Assembly (NCBI RefSeq): GCF_003725735.1
Contig: NZ_RJTM01000081.1
Location: forward strand, 1 to 52,847
From: Sinomicrobium pectinilyticum
Lineage (GTDB): Bacteria > Bacteroidota > Bacteroidia > Flavobacteriales > Flavobacteriaceae
Direction of reading: 5' to 3'
DNA length: 52,847 bases
Within the stretch, counting starts at the first letter, position 1; each line of letters starts with the position of its first letter. The notes below the pieces were generated by a model. It did not search any database, was not told the origin of the DNA, and saw only the letters and a program-made list of their open reading frames with translations. Both the position numbers and the translations under genes were made by a program. This document shows, piece after piece, positions 8,825-16,963 of the stretch.

Positions 8825-10165
8825 ATGAAAATTACCTTATCCTTAATTCTTGTTTTTTCCTCTATACTGTGTTTTGCGCAGACCGACCCGCGCATTTACG
8901 ACATTATCGATGCCGTTTCTGCCAAAAGGATCGAGAAGGACATCCGTACACTTGCCGGTTTCGGCACCCGGAATACCTTTAGTGACACCATTTCCGAGAC
9001 CCGGGGTATCGGCGCGGCACGGCGGTGGATCAAGGCGGAATTCGACAAAATATCCGAAGACTGTAACGACTGCCTGGAGGTATTTTACCAGAAAGACCTT
9101 GTAACCCCGAAAGACGGCAGCCGGGTCCCTCACGACGCCTGGGTGGTGAATGTGGTGGCTATACAGAAGGGCACTAAATATCCCGATCGCTATATTATTA
9201 TGAGCGGGGATATAGATTCCCGTGCGTCCGATGCGATGGATTATAAAACGGATGCCCCCGGAGCCAATGACAATGCCAGCGGTATGGCAGGCACCATAGA
9301 AGCTGCAAGGGTACTGTCCGGGTATAAATTTGAGAGCAGCGTGGTTTATGTAGGTTTATCCGGTGAAGAACAGGGGCTTTTCGGAGGTAAAGGATTGGCC
9401 GAATATGCCAAAAAGAACAACTGGGAGATCATCGGGGTGTTCAACAACGACATGATAGGGAACATCGAAGGGGTGGACGGTGTGATAGACAATCGTACCT
9501 TCCGTATCTTCTCCGAGCCTGTTCCTCCCACGGAAACCGAAGAACAGCGAAGAATGCGACGGTTCTACGGCGGGGAAGTAGATGGCATTTCCCGGCAACT
9601 CGCCAGGTATATCCATAAAACGATACGGACATACATGCCGGAAATGAATCCCATGATGGTCTACCGCCTGGACCGTTTTGGCCGCGGCGGGCACCATCGT
9701 CCTTTTAATGACCTCGGTTATGCCGGTGTCCGGATCATGGAAGCCCATGAAAATTACAACAGGCAGCACCAGGATATCCGTACGGAGAATGGCATTGCAT
9801 ACGGAGATGTCATAGAAGGTGTAAATTTTGATTATGCAAAAAAACTCACTGCCGTTAATGCCATTAATCTCGCCGCACTGGCATGGGCTCCCCCTCCCCC
9901 GTCTGAAGTCGCCATAGGAGGCGTTGTGGAAGCTTCTGCCAAATTAAAATGGGAAAAAGTCAATGATCCCGATGTAAAGGGATATAAAATATACTGGCGC
10001 TATACGACTTCACCACAATGGGAATTCAGTCGTTTTGTAGGCAATACCGATCATTTTACCCTCGAAAGCATTGTCATAGACAACTTCTATTTCGGTGTGG
10101 CTACCGTGGGCAGGGACGGGCATGAAAGCGTTGTCGTATTTCCTTCGGAAACATTCCGGGATTAA
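8825..10165 (+). CDS. Secreted M28-family zinc metallopeptidase with C-terminal fibronectin-like domain
   Basis: This is an exported aminopeptidase-like protein of 446 aa. A signal peptide ends near CFAQ (about residue 19). The M28 catalytic core follows: SGDIDSR (127-133, where most relatives have GHxDS), APGANDNASG (D149, bridging metal), LSGEEQGLFGG (E181 general base, E182 ligand), NNDMIGN, and IMEAHENYNRQH near the end of the domain. The replacement of the first His ligand by Asp (D129) is a subfamily feature or an odd change. From about residue 350 a proline-rich linker PPPPSE leads into a fibronectin-III-like domain (LKWEKVNDPDVKGYKIYWR). It probably degrades peptides in the periplasm or outside. 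It stands alone between the acetyltransferase and prfB. Confidence 0.9.
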   Translation: MKITLSLILVFSSILCFAQTDPRIYDIIDAVSAKRIEKDIRTLAGFGTRNTFSDTISETRGIGAARRWIKAEFDKISEDCNDCLEVFYQKDLVTPKDGSRVPHDAWVVNVVAIQKGTKYPDRYIIMSGDIDSRASDAMDYKTDAPGANDNASGMAGTIEAARVLSGYKFESSVVYVGLSGEEQGLFGGKGLAEYAKKNNWEIIGVFNNDMIGNIEGVDGVIDNRTFRIFSEPVPPTETEEQRRMRRFYGGEVDGISRQLARYIHKTIRTYMPEMNPMMVYRLDRFGRGGHHRPFNDLGYAGVRIMEAHENYNRQHQDIRTENGIAYGDVIEGVNFDYAKKLTAVNAINLAALAWAPPPPSEVAIGGVVEASAKLKWEKVNDPDVKGYKIYWRYTTSPQWEFSRFVGNTDHFTLESIVIDNFYFGVATVGRDGHESVVVFPSETFRD

Positions 10166-10316
10166 TCCAACCCTGCCAGGGGACCAGGCGTATTTCAGCT
10201 AAGGGGCGTTCTCCGGATTCCTCCGGCCTGTCCCCGGGCAACAGCTGTGAAGAGAATAATCTTTTTTATGCAATTGGTCAGTTAACCCGTTAGTACTATA
10301 AATTTATTACAAATAC

Positions 10317-10347
10317 TTTTTACTGCACCGCGTAAATGTTATTTTTG
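10317..10347 (+). promoter_or_regulatory. Candidate promoter of prfB
   Basis: TATTTTTG (10340-10347) fits TAnnTTTG. TTTT (10317-10320), one base off TTTG, sits 19 bases upstream. The prfB start is 58 bases downstream. Confidence 0.45.
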
Positions 10348-10404
10348 CCGGGAAATGCCCGGTGACGGAAGATGTCAGTGGCAAAACAGAACTTAAAAAC
10401 AGAT

Positions 10405-11503
10405 ATGGTTACAACAGAACAGGTGAAAAGCCTTATGGAACGCCTTGGCGCGTTAAGGAGGTATCTTTGACGTAGATGCCAAGCTTATAGAGATACAGAA
10501 CGAAGAAGAAAAAACCTTTGCTCCCGATTTCTGGGACACCCCAAAAGAAGCGGAAGCACTTATGCAATCGTTACGAAGCAAGAAGAAATGGGTGGAAGGC
10601 TATGAAGAAGCCAAAGCCCTTGTAAGTGACCTGGAAGTGTTGTACGACTTTTACAAAGAAGGTGAAACCGGGGCGGAAGAGGTGGAAATACAGTATAAAA
10701 ATACTGTAGACCATATAGAGCACCTGGAATTTAAAAACATGCTTTCGGAAGAAGGCGATGCCATGAGTGCCGTATTGCAGATCACTGCCGGTGCCGGGGG
10801 TACGGAAAGCTGTGACTGGGCTGCGATGCTCATGCGTATGTATCTCATGTGGGCACAATCCCAGAAATATAAAATACGGGAACTCAACTACCAGGAAGGG
10901 GACGTAGCGGGAATAAAAACCGTGACTCTTGAGATCGAAGGGGAATATGCCTTTGGCTGGCTAAAAGGAGAGAACGGGGTACACCGCCTGGTGCGTATAT
11001 CACCGTTTGACAGCAATGCCAAACGCCATACTTCTTTTGCATCGGTATATGTTTATCCTCTTGCGGATGACAGTATAGAAATAGAGATCAACCCTGCGGA
11101 TATAACCTTTGAGACCATGCGTTCCAGCGGTGCCGGGGGACAAAATGTCAACAAGGTGGAAACCGCCGTACGCCTTCGTCACCATCCTACCGGGATTGTC
11201 ATAGAAAACTCCGAAACCCGGTCGCAACTGGACAACAAGACCAAGGCCATGCAACTCCTCAAATCGCAGCTCTACGAAATAGAGCTTAAAAAGCGACAGG
11301 AGAAAAGGGCCGAGATCGAGGCGGGGAAAATGAAGATCGAATGGGGGTCCCAGATAAGAAACTACGTTATGCACCCTTACAAACTGGTTAAGGATGTGAG
11401 AACATCCAAAGAATCTACTGATGTAGACGGGGTGATGAACGGAGAAATAGATCCTTTCCTCAAGGCCTACCTCATGATGATGGGTCAGAAGGAAGAACAA
11501 TAG
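10405..11503 (+). CDS. prfB: Peptide chain release factor 2, expressed by programmed +1 frameshift
   Basis: RF2 recognises UGA and UAA stops and releases the finished protein. The gene is split between two frames: codons 10405-10467 encode [21 protein letters not shown], then an in-frame TGA at 10468-10470. Skipping T10468 moves translation to GAC at 10469 and on to 11503, giving 365 aa, the normal RF2 length. In the second frame I see the RF2 tripeptide SPF within [18 protein letters not shown] and the catalytic GGQ within [17 protein letters not shown]. The short first frame matches the usual RF2 N-terminus, and this would be missed if only the ORF from 10562 were annotated. A strong terminator follows, so it is probably monocistronic. 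The frameshift makes expression autoregulated by RF2 level. Confidence 0.96.
10455..10471 (+). promoter_or_regulatory. prfB programmed frameshift site with internal Shine-Dalgarno
   Basis: AAGGAGG (10455-10461), TAT, CTT and TGA-C (10468-10471) reproduce the classical RF2 recoding signal, including the same 3-base gap between SD and slippery CTT as in E. coli. When RF2 is scarce, the ribosome pauses at TGA and slips +1 on CTT-T. Confidence 0.95.
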
Positions 11504-11513
11504 CCAGATAAAA

Positions 11514-11551
11514 TGTACAGGGATAATCCCCGATCTATCCCTGTACACTTT
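11514..11551 (+). terminator. Terminator of prfB
   Basis: A perfect 12-base inverted repeat TGTACAGGGATA (11514-11525) / TATCCCTGTACA (11536-11547), with a 10-base loop, is followed by CTTTGTCTTTC. It starts 10 bases past the prfB stop. Confidence 0.75.
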
Positions 11552-11590
11552 GTCTTTCACCACTAAATCTCGTATCCAAAACCTGAAAAA

Positions 11591-11932
11591 ATGATAAAAA
11601 TATATCACAATCCGCGTTGCAGTAAATCCCGGCAGGGGCTTTCCCTTCTGGAAGAATCCGGGAAAGAATTTGAAGTTGTGAAATACCTGGAAGATGTACC
11701 TTCGGAAAAAGAACTCCGTGAAATTACAGATCTCCTCGGAATTTCCCCGATAGAACTCGTCCGGAAAAACGAAAGCATCTGGAAAGACAATTATAAAGGA
11801 AAGGACCTCTCGGATGCCGATATTATCAAAGCCATGGCAGAAAATCCGAAACTGATAGAAAGGCCTATTGTCATATCCGGGAAAAAAGCCGTCATAGGCC
11901 GGCCACCGAAAAATATAAAATCGGTATTGTAG
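11591..11932 (+). CDS. arsC: ArsC-family (glutaredoxin-type) arsenate reductase
   Basis: This 113-aa cytoplasmic thioredoxin-fold protein belongs to the ArsC/Spx/YffB family. The catalytic Cys is C10 in NPRCSKSRQ. R58, R91 (ERPIVI) and R104 (IGRPP) line up with the three arginines that bind arsenate in the E. coli plasmid ArsC, which favours true glutaredoxin-dependent arsenate reductase over the YffB branch. No arsenite pump or ArsR regulator is adjacent, so a resistance role is inferred from residues alone. It lies after the prfB terminator and converges with the next gene. Confidence 0.85.
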   Translation: MIKIYHNPRCSKSRQGLSLLEESGKEFEVVKYLEDVPSEKELREITDLLGISPIELVRKNESIWKDNYKGKDLSDADIIKAMAENPKLIERPIVISGKKAVIGRPPKNIKSVL

Positions 11933-11960
11933 AAAGGGACGGCCCTGTTTAAGGGGTATA

Positions 11961-13364
11961 CTAATAGAGTGTTTTTAAACCGTGTTCTTCCAGGATATCG
12001 TTATATTCCGGCAATATCCTCAGAAGGGCCAGGTCTTCCATGTTGTTCAGTTTATCCACATCCTTAAAGCCCCGGTCCAAAAGCTGTTCCAGGTAGAAGA
12101 GCGCCATTCCGTATTCACTTTTTTCCACGCTGTAACGCAATACTTCAAGATAGGCCTCTTCCTGCGCGGGATCGAGCAAAACCATAAAAGCATTGGCAAA
12201 CAACAGCTGGTCCGTATTGGTGCTATCCAATGTGGGTATGGTTTCCTTCATGACGGCTTTCAGCATATTCTTTAAACGCCTTGCCATCTTCGCCCTGGCC
12301 GGGTTGTCTCCTTTTTCCAGTTTTTCCAGGGAAAGCATTTCCTCTTCCCAGGACGGGAGTTGCCCTATACTTCCGTTGGAAAGGTCCTGGGACAGGAAAG
12401 TCAGGTAATCTGTCATAAAGTAGCTTTCCTCTTCGGCTATGCCGTAATTATTACTGCGTTGCTTTCGGAACTGCCTGTTCTTCCGGATTTCTTTTTTTCG
12501 CTCGCGGAATATGTCCTTTTCCTTGTACCTGCTGTAATTGCCCATCAACAGGTCTACATCTTCAAAGGCGTATAAAGCCCGTCCTTTACGTTCGGTCTTC
12601 CTGTTAAAATCCAGGTCGGCTTCAAACAACGAATCCACCAGTTTTTCACCACCGTCAACCGCTCCTTTTGCAATAGCTTTTATCATGAGGGTACGCAAGG
12701 CCTTCTCCATATAATCCGTGGGCGGATAATAGGAAGAACCATCGTATACCAATAAATCCGCCTGAAATTTTTTCCGGTTCAGTAGGTTTACCGTGCTTTG
12801 CATCTCCCGGAAATTTCCGTCTTCATCCCCCACCAGCCCTATAAACAGGAAGTTGTTTTTTTGGGGTTGGTAATTTTTATTTCCCGGTAAGGCAGCCCCG
12901 CATGCAATCACTCCATCCACGTCTCCGGATATGGCCGCAATTGCAGTAGCCAGTCTGCCTCCCCCGCCATAACCGGCGGTATAAATCCGTTTGCTATCCA
13001 CGGGGAAATTCTTCAATACCACCTCAAAAAGCCTCTTGGCGATATAAAAGTTCTCTTCGTAAGATATATTCTGCACATTATTCGCCCCGATGAGAATAAA
13101 GTTTTCCCCTCCGGGAGCAGCAGTAAAGTTTTCCAGTCCTTTTTTCCCCTTTCCTTCGATATCAAACACAAAAATGACCGGCCATTTTTTGTCCACAGTA
13201 TAATCTCCGGGGAGATAAATGGCATAATTAATAAGTTCGGAACCGGGCACGGGGACAGCATCGGTAATCACACCTTTCGACAAATGTAAATCCTGGGCTT
13301 TTCCGGAAAAGGCACAAAGGAAAAGCAACATCATACAACTGTTCAATATAGGTAAGTTACGCAT
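11961..13364 (-). CDS. Exported alpha/beta-hydrolase-like protein without nucleophile serine
   Basis: This is a 467-aa protein. The start at 13364 (MRNLPILNSC) gives a clean signal peptide ending near GKAQ; an ATG 27 bases upstream would add a charged tail and is less likely. The first half reads as an esterase/PHB-depolymerase-like alpha/beta-hydrolase: YLPGDYTVDKKWPVIFVFD, then RIYTAGYGGGGRLATA where relatives have the GxSxG elbow. The nucleophile Ser position is Gly, so hydrolysis by the usual mechanism is unlikely. The second half (about 230-467) is charged and helical, with a basic segment RERKKEIRKNRQFRKQR and a TPR-like C-terminus. It probably sits in the periplasm. Function is unknown; binding or structural roles are possible. 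Confidence 0.75.
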   Translation of the reverse strand: MRNLPILNSCMMLLFLCAFSGKAQDLHLSKGVITDAVPVPGSELINYAIYLPGDYTVDKKWPVIFVFDIEGKGKKGLENFTAAPGGENFILIGANNVQNISYEENFYIAKRLFEVVLKNFPVDSKRIYTAGYGGGGRLATAIAAISGDVDGVIACGAALPGNKNYQPQKNNFLFIGLVGDEDGNFREMQSTVNLLNRKKFQADLLVYDGSSYYPPTDYMEKALRTLMIKAIAKGAVDGGEKLVDSLFEADLDFNRKTERKGRALYAFEDVDLLMGNYSRYKEKDIFRERKKEIRKNRQFRKQRSNNYGIAEEESYFMTDYLTFLSQDLSNGSIGQLPSWEEEMLSLEKLEKGDNPARAKMARRLKNMLKAVMKETIPTLDSTNTDQLLFANAFMVLLDPAQEEAYLEVLRYSVEKSEYGMALFYLEQLLDRGFKDVDKLNNMEDLALLRILPEYNDILEEHGLKTLY

Positions 13365-13391
13365 ACTTTCATCTTGAATAAATAAGTACAA

Positions 13392-14111
13392 GATAATTCA
13401 AAAAAGAGGATTAAAAAAATAAATCGCGCCGGATATCAGGGCAAACGCATTATAATGGAGTAATTTCATTTAAGGTTAAAAGCTTAAGGGGTGTTTCCGG
13501 TTACCGGTTTGCCGGTTTGCCGGTTCTTGATGAGTTCGGAGTTGGTTAGTCAGGGAGTTGAAACGGAAACCTTCCCTACAAAACTCCGGAACTCCCAAAC
13601 ATAGTTCTCATGATTAGTCACAACAAAACACTATAAATCACTAATTCTCCCGGTCTCTGAACCCTTAGAATGCTCAGGATACCCGCCGGATGGGCAGATT
13701 ACAAGTTAGAGGTAAAATATAAAAAACCGGAACCGGCAACCGGCAACATTCAGGCAAGGCCAAAGGCCAAACTTGTAACTTGCAACTTGTAACTTTAAAC
13801 CTGGAACCATTACACGTTACAATTATAGTTTTTTTTAATGCGTTTGCCCTACGCCGGATATAAAAAGGAAAACTCCTGTGTCCCCGGCAGGCATTACAAA
13901 ATAAAAGCCCGGAGAAAAACGACAGGAAAGCTTCTCTTCCGGACCTTAACAATCGTAAGCGTATTGAAATGTGAACCGGGGCTTCTGGTTCGAACGGTCC
14001 CTAAAACGAGGTCCCGGATTTGTCGAAAAACCCGGCCTGACCGTATGAACCCTCCGGCTGATTATCCGTCGGAAATAACCAGGTCATGGATTGCAGACCC
14101 CGGTTACCGGG
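13392..14111. other. 720-base intergenic gap with repeats, no supported gene
   Basis: Two overlapping reading frames (plus 13838-14128 and minus 13674-13952) resemble no family and have cysteine- and arginine-rich compositions typical of chance frames. The gap holds short tandem motifs: CCGGTTTGCCGGTTTGCCGG near 13504-13524, GGAACCGGCAACCGGCAAC near 13730-13747, and the 7-base-period repeat listed separately. Confidence 0.6.
13699..13804. repeat. Heptamer-period intergenic repeat, copy 1
   Basis: AACTTGT (13770), AACTTGC (13777), AACTTGT (13784), AACTTTA (13791) and AACCTGG (13798) run in register with a 7-base period. An inverted partner TTACAAGTT is at 13699-13707, so the transcript could fold into a long hairpin. 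Similar arrays occur at 26510 and 33439. Confidence 0.7.
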
Positions 14112-14687
14112 TTACAGTGAAATTTTAGTCCCCAGCAAATCCAGGAAGGCCTTGATAAATCCGGGATGGCCGGGCCATGCCGGTGAAGTTACGAGATTGC
14201 CGTCCACTACCGATTCGGTAGGCGGCACCTCTTTGTAGGTGCCTCCGGCGAGGGTTACTTCCGGTCCCACTGCCGGGTAAGCGGTGAGCGTTCTCCCGGA
14301 GACCACCCCGGCAGTGGTAAGGATCTGGATACCGTGACAAATGGCCGCTACGGGAAGGTCTTTATCAAAGAAGTACCTTACAATATCCAGTACTTTCGAG
14401 TTCAGCCGCAGATATTCCGGGGCACGTCCTCCTACTACGACCAGGCCATCGTAATTTTCCGGTTTCACCTCGTCAAAAGTGTAACTCAACTGAAAATGAT
14501 GTCCCTGTTTTTCCGAATAGGTCTGGTCTCCTTCAAAATCGTGAATTGCGGTTTTGACCGAATCTCCTTTCTTTTTACCGGGGCAGACGGCATGTACTTC
14601 ATGACCCACCATCAGAAGCATCTGATAAGGTACCATAGTTTCATAATCTTCTGCGAAATCACCGGTTATTAGCAATATTTTTTTCAT
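14112..14687 (-). CDS. DJ-1/PfpI-family protein
   Basis: This 191-aa cytoplasmic protein has the DJ-1/PfpI flavodoxin-like fold. The nucleophile elbow [14 protein letters not shown] places the reactive Cys at C117 next to H118; an acidic cluster near residues 13-16 (AEDYE) supplies the usual glutamate. [13 protein letters not shown] is the conserved GGxxP-type turn. Family members act as glyoxalase/deglycase-like detoxifiers, chaperones or peptidases; sequence alone does not choose. It is the last gene of a minus-strand cluster with YceI, pirins, an acetyltransferase and an AraC regulator, which suggests a stress role, although 370 bases and a terminator separate it from yceI so it likely has its own promoter. 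Confidence 0.9.
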   Translation of the reverse strand: MKKILLITGDFAEDYETMVPYQMLLMVGHEVHAVCPGKKKGDSVKTAIHDFEGDQTYSEKQGHHFQLSYTFDEVKPENYDGLVVVGGRAPEYLRLNSKVLDIVRYFFDKDLPVAAICHGIQILTTAGVVSGRTLTAYPAVGPEVTLAGGTYKEVPPTESVVDGNLVTSPAWPGHPGFIKAFLDLLGTKISL

Positions 14688-15011
14688 TGGAATAGCTGAT
14701 ATTTATGTTAGACACTCTCCGGGTTATATGCTTCGGTTCCTTCCGGCGTCTTTTTTACCCCGCCCGGCCATTCCCGGGCCCGTTGCCATGACCATTTGTC
14801 TCAATATACCTTCGCAGACGAAAAATACACTCTCGTTCACAATTAACGGGACCAAAAACAACTTTTTAAGTTTCTCCCATTACCGGCGGGGCCGGAAAGA
14901 AATGCCGGACCGGCACCCCGTGCCGCCCCGATCCGCAGAAAAAACCTCTTTTGCATTTTTATCCTTCTACCTGCCTTGTTTTCCCTGCTTAACATTCCTT
15001 TAAATATACCT
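14688..15011. other. Intergenic gap with no recognised feature
   Basis: This lies between the DJ-1 gene and the yceI terminator. It should hold the promoter of the DJ-1 gene on the minus strand, but I find no exact TAnnTTTG box. A reading frame at 14728-15003 looks like chance. Confidence 0.4.
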
Positions 15012-15037
15012 AAAAAAAAAGGGGTAACGAATACCCC
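15012..15037 (-). terminator. Rho-independent terminator of yceI
   Basis: GGGGTA (15021-15026) / TACCCC (15032-15037) with loop ACGAA is followed on the minus strand by nine U (A-run 15012-15020). It starts about 20 bases past the yceI stop. Confidence 0.85.
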
Positions 15038-15057
15038 CTGAAGATTTTAACCTTTAT

Positions 15058-15597
15058 TTAATTTTTGGCATACTGCAGGTTGAGCAGCAGCTTTACCTCA
15101 TCACCGACTACAACGCCCCCGGTTTCGGTAACCCCGTTCCACTTCAGTCCGAATTCTTTCCGGTTCAGTTTCCCGGTCACTTCAAACCCGGCTTTGGTAT
15201 TCCCGTACGGATCGACCGTTGTCCCTCCGTACTCGGCTTTCAATACTATGGGTTTTGTAGTACCGCGAATGGTAATATCTCCTATAATCTCATAGGTATC
15301 TTCCCCAGTCTTTTTAAACCCGGTAGATACGAAAGTGATTTTCGGATGGTTTTCCGCATCGAAAAAATCCGCGGATTTCAGGTGGGTGTCCCTGTCTTTA
15401 TTATTGGTGGAAATACTGTCCACATCAGCCTCGAAAACTGCTCTGGAGTTTTCAAAACCCTTCCCTTCCGCTTCCAGTCCTCCCGAAAAGGAGGTAAACT
15501 GACCGGTTACGGTGGAAATCACCAGGTGCTTAACTTTAAATTGTACTTCGGAATGCGCGGGATCTATACTCCACGTTACTTTTTTTGTTGTTTCCAT
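15058..15597 (-). CDS. YceI-family lipid-binding lipocalin-like protein
   Basis: This 179-aa protein has the YceI beta-barrel that binds polyisoprenoid-type lipids in known members. Visible family motifs are WSIDPAHSEVQFKVKHL, VSGxF-like VTGQFTSFSGGL, DRDTHLKSADFFDAENHP, and GDITIRGTTKPI. It has no signal peptide and begins directly with METTKKVTWSID, so it is a cytoplasmic form, unlike E. coli YceI. It lies 41 bases after the pirin gene in the same direction and ends at a clear terminator, so it is the last gene of the AraC-pirin cluster transcript. Confidence 0.92.
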   Translation of the reverse strand: METTKKVTWSIDPAHSEVQFKVKHLVISTVTGQFTSFSGGLEAEGKGFENSRAVFEADVDSISTNNKDRDTHLKSADFFDAENHPKITFVSTGFKKTGEDTYEIIGDITIRGTTKPIVLKAEYGGTTVDPYGNTKAGFEVTGKLNRKEFGLKWNGVTETGGVVVGDEVKLLLNLQYAKN

Positions 15598-15638
15598 CTT
15601 TCTGACTTTTTATTATTCAACCAATTTCTTTCTTAATC

Positions 15639-16511
15639 CTATTCAGGTAAAGGCACATATGTATTGTCTCCGGGAATCTCCGGGAATCGTTTTTCCTTCC
15701 AGTCTTCTTTGGCCTTTTCTATGGTTTCGCGATCGGAAGAAACAAAATTCCAGTAAATATGCCTTTCCCCGTCCAGGGGCTGTCCCCCGAACAACAGGAG
15801 ATAGGTCCCTTTTTTTACCTGTAAGGCGCATTGGTTGTCCAGTTTGGATACGAGCATATTTCCTGCCCCTACTTCCTGGTCGCAGGCATTTACCGATCCT
15901 TCTACGATACAGATACCTATTTCCCCTTCCAGGTTACCTGCAATATCAAGGGCAAAATCCTCTTCTGCCTTTACGGAAACCATAAACAGGTCCGAATATG
16001 TGGGTACGGGTGACTTTTTGCCGAACCCTTCTCCCGCCACTAGTGTAAAATGTGCTCCTTTCTCACTCCATGCCGGCAATTCGTCTTTGGAGACATGATA
16101 AAACTCGGGGTCCATGTTTTCGAGTTTTTCAGGCAATGCTATCCATATCTGGTAACCGTGCATGGTAAATTCGCGTCCTCCCCTCATGTCGTCCGGCGTT
16201 CTCTCGGTATGGGTCACACCCTTACCGGCCACCATGAGGTTCACTGAGCCGGGGCGGATACGCTGTTCCGTACCTATGCTGTCCCTGTGCATAATCTCTC
16301 CCTCCAGCAGATATGTCAATGTAGCGAGGCCTATATGCGGGTGCCGGTCTACATCCATGTATTTCTCCGGACCCAGCTTTTCCGGGCCCATATGGTCTAT
16401 AAATATAAAGGGGCCCACCATACGTTTTTTACGGAAAGGAATAAGCCTCCCCACCAGGAAATCTCCTATATCCCGGCTTCTTTCTTCAATGATAAGATCG
16501 GTATTGGACAT
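15639..16511 (-). CDS. Pirin-family protein (long form)
   Basis: This 290-aa bicupin has all four metal ligands at the positions known from human pirin: H57 and H59 in RHPHIG, H101 and E103 in GKGVTHTE. Pirins bind Fe and act as quercetin 2,3-dioxygenases, redox sensors or protein partners. The C-terminal cupin (about 180-275) ends with the pirin_C type KKGTYLLLFGGQPLDG. It lies in a minus-strand run between a small acetyltransferase (18 bases upstream) and yceI (41 bases downstream), so co-transcription is likely. A second pirin of a different subfamily is in the same cluster. Confidence 0.93.
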   Translation of the reverse strand: MSNTDLIIEERSRDIGDFLVGRLIPFRKKRMVGPFIFIDHMGPEKLGPEKYMDVDRHPHIGLATLTYLLEGEIMHRDSIGTEQRIRPGSVNLMVAGKGVTHTERTPDDMRGGREFTMHGYQIWIALPEKLENMDPEFYHVSKDELPAWSEKGAHFTLVAGEGFGKKSPVPTYSDLFMVSVKAEEDFALDIAGNLEGEIGICIVEGSVNACDQEVGAGNMLVSKLDNQCALQVKKGTYLLLFGGQPLDGERHIYWNFVSSDRETIEKAKEDWKEKRFPEIPGDNTYVPLPE

Positions 16512-16529
16512 CTGTTAATTTTTATTTTT

Positions 16530-16814
16530 TCAGGCAAGAACATCCTGCCATTCGGTTACTTTTTTAAAAGTTGCATTGGCGAACGGGCATAAAGGCACTA
16601 CCTTGATCCCCTTTTCCCTGACATACTCCACCAGTGTTTCGAGGAGCTTTTTACCCGTACCTTGTCCTTTCAGGGACTCATCCACCCCGGTGTGCTCTAT
16701 GATCATTTTTTTTTCACCGGCCATAACGTACGTCATTTCCGCCAGACGCTTTTTGTCCTCTTTGTATACAAAAGCGCCTTTTGTATCATTGTGAAGATGC
16801 TTTATTTCTCCCAT
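16530..16814 (-). CDS. Small GNAT-like acetyltransferase (COG2388/YjdJ type)
   Basis: This 94-aa protein is the minimal acetyl-CoA-binding fold of the YjdJ/NATD1 group. It shows GAFVYKEDKKRLAEMTYV, HTGVDESLKGQGTGKKLLE with the Q/R-G-x-G/A pyrophosphate loop, and VVPLCPFANATFKK with the conserved Cys-Pro-(F/Y) near the end. The acceptor is not known for the family. It sits between the two pirin genes. Its gene is preceded by a 150-base gap that contains an inverted repeat. Confidence 0.9.
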   Translation of the reverse strand: MGEIKHLHNDTKGAFVYKEDKKRLAEMTYVMAGEKKMIIEHTGVDESLKGQGTGKKLLETLVEYVREKGIKVVPLCPFANATFKKVTEWQDVLA

Positions 16815-16892
16815 TTTTTTATCTGTATAAGATGATTTCTATAAATATAATAAACTTCCTGCTCTTTTCCAGGCCAGAAACCGGTTATATCG

Positions 16893-16957
16893 GGACAATA
16901 GATCACAAAATCATGCTCACCCGGGATGGGACAAAAAAGTTTTCGGGTCTATTGTCC
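16893..16957. repeat. Inverted repeat between yhhW-type pirin gene and small acetyltransferase gene
   Basis: GGACAATAGA (16893-16902) and TCTATTGTCC (16948-16957) are perfect 10-base arms around a 45-base centre. The dyad begins a few bases past the stop of the upstream pirin gene and could be a weak terminator or a regulator site for the downstream genes. Confidence 0.5.
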
Positions 16958-16963
16958 TGGTAA

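Noticed and set aside
10562-11503. prfB as a 313-aa protein starting at 10562
   Set aside because: The RF2 N-terminus and the frameshift signal are both present upstream, so the gene starts at 10405.
13838-14128. 96-aa plus-strand gene in the 13.4-14.1 kb gap
   Set aside because: Arginine-rich, without recognisable domain, overlaps the end of the DJ-1 gene on the other strand.
14728-15003. 91-aa reading frame between the DJ-1 and yceI genes
   Set aside because: No motif, proline- and phenylalanine-rich chance-like composition, and it lies where the DJ-1 promoter is expected.
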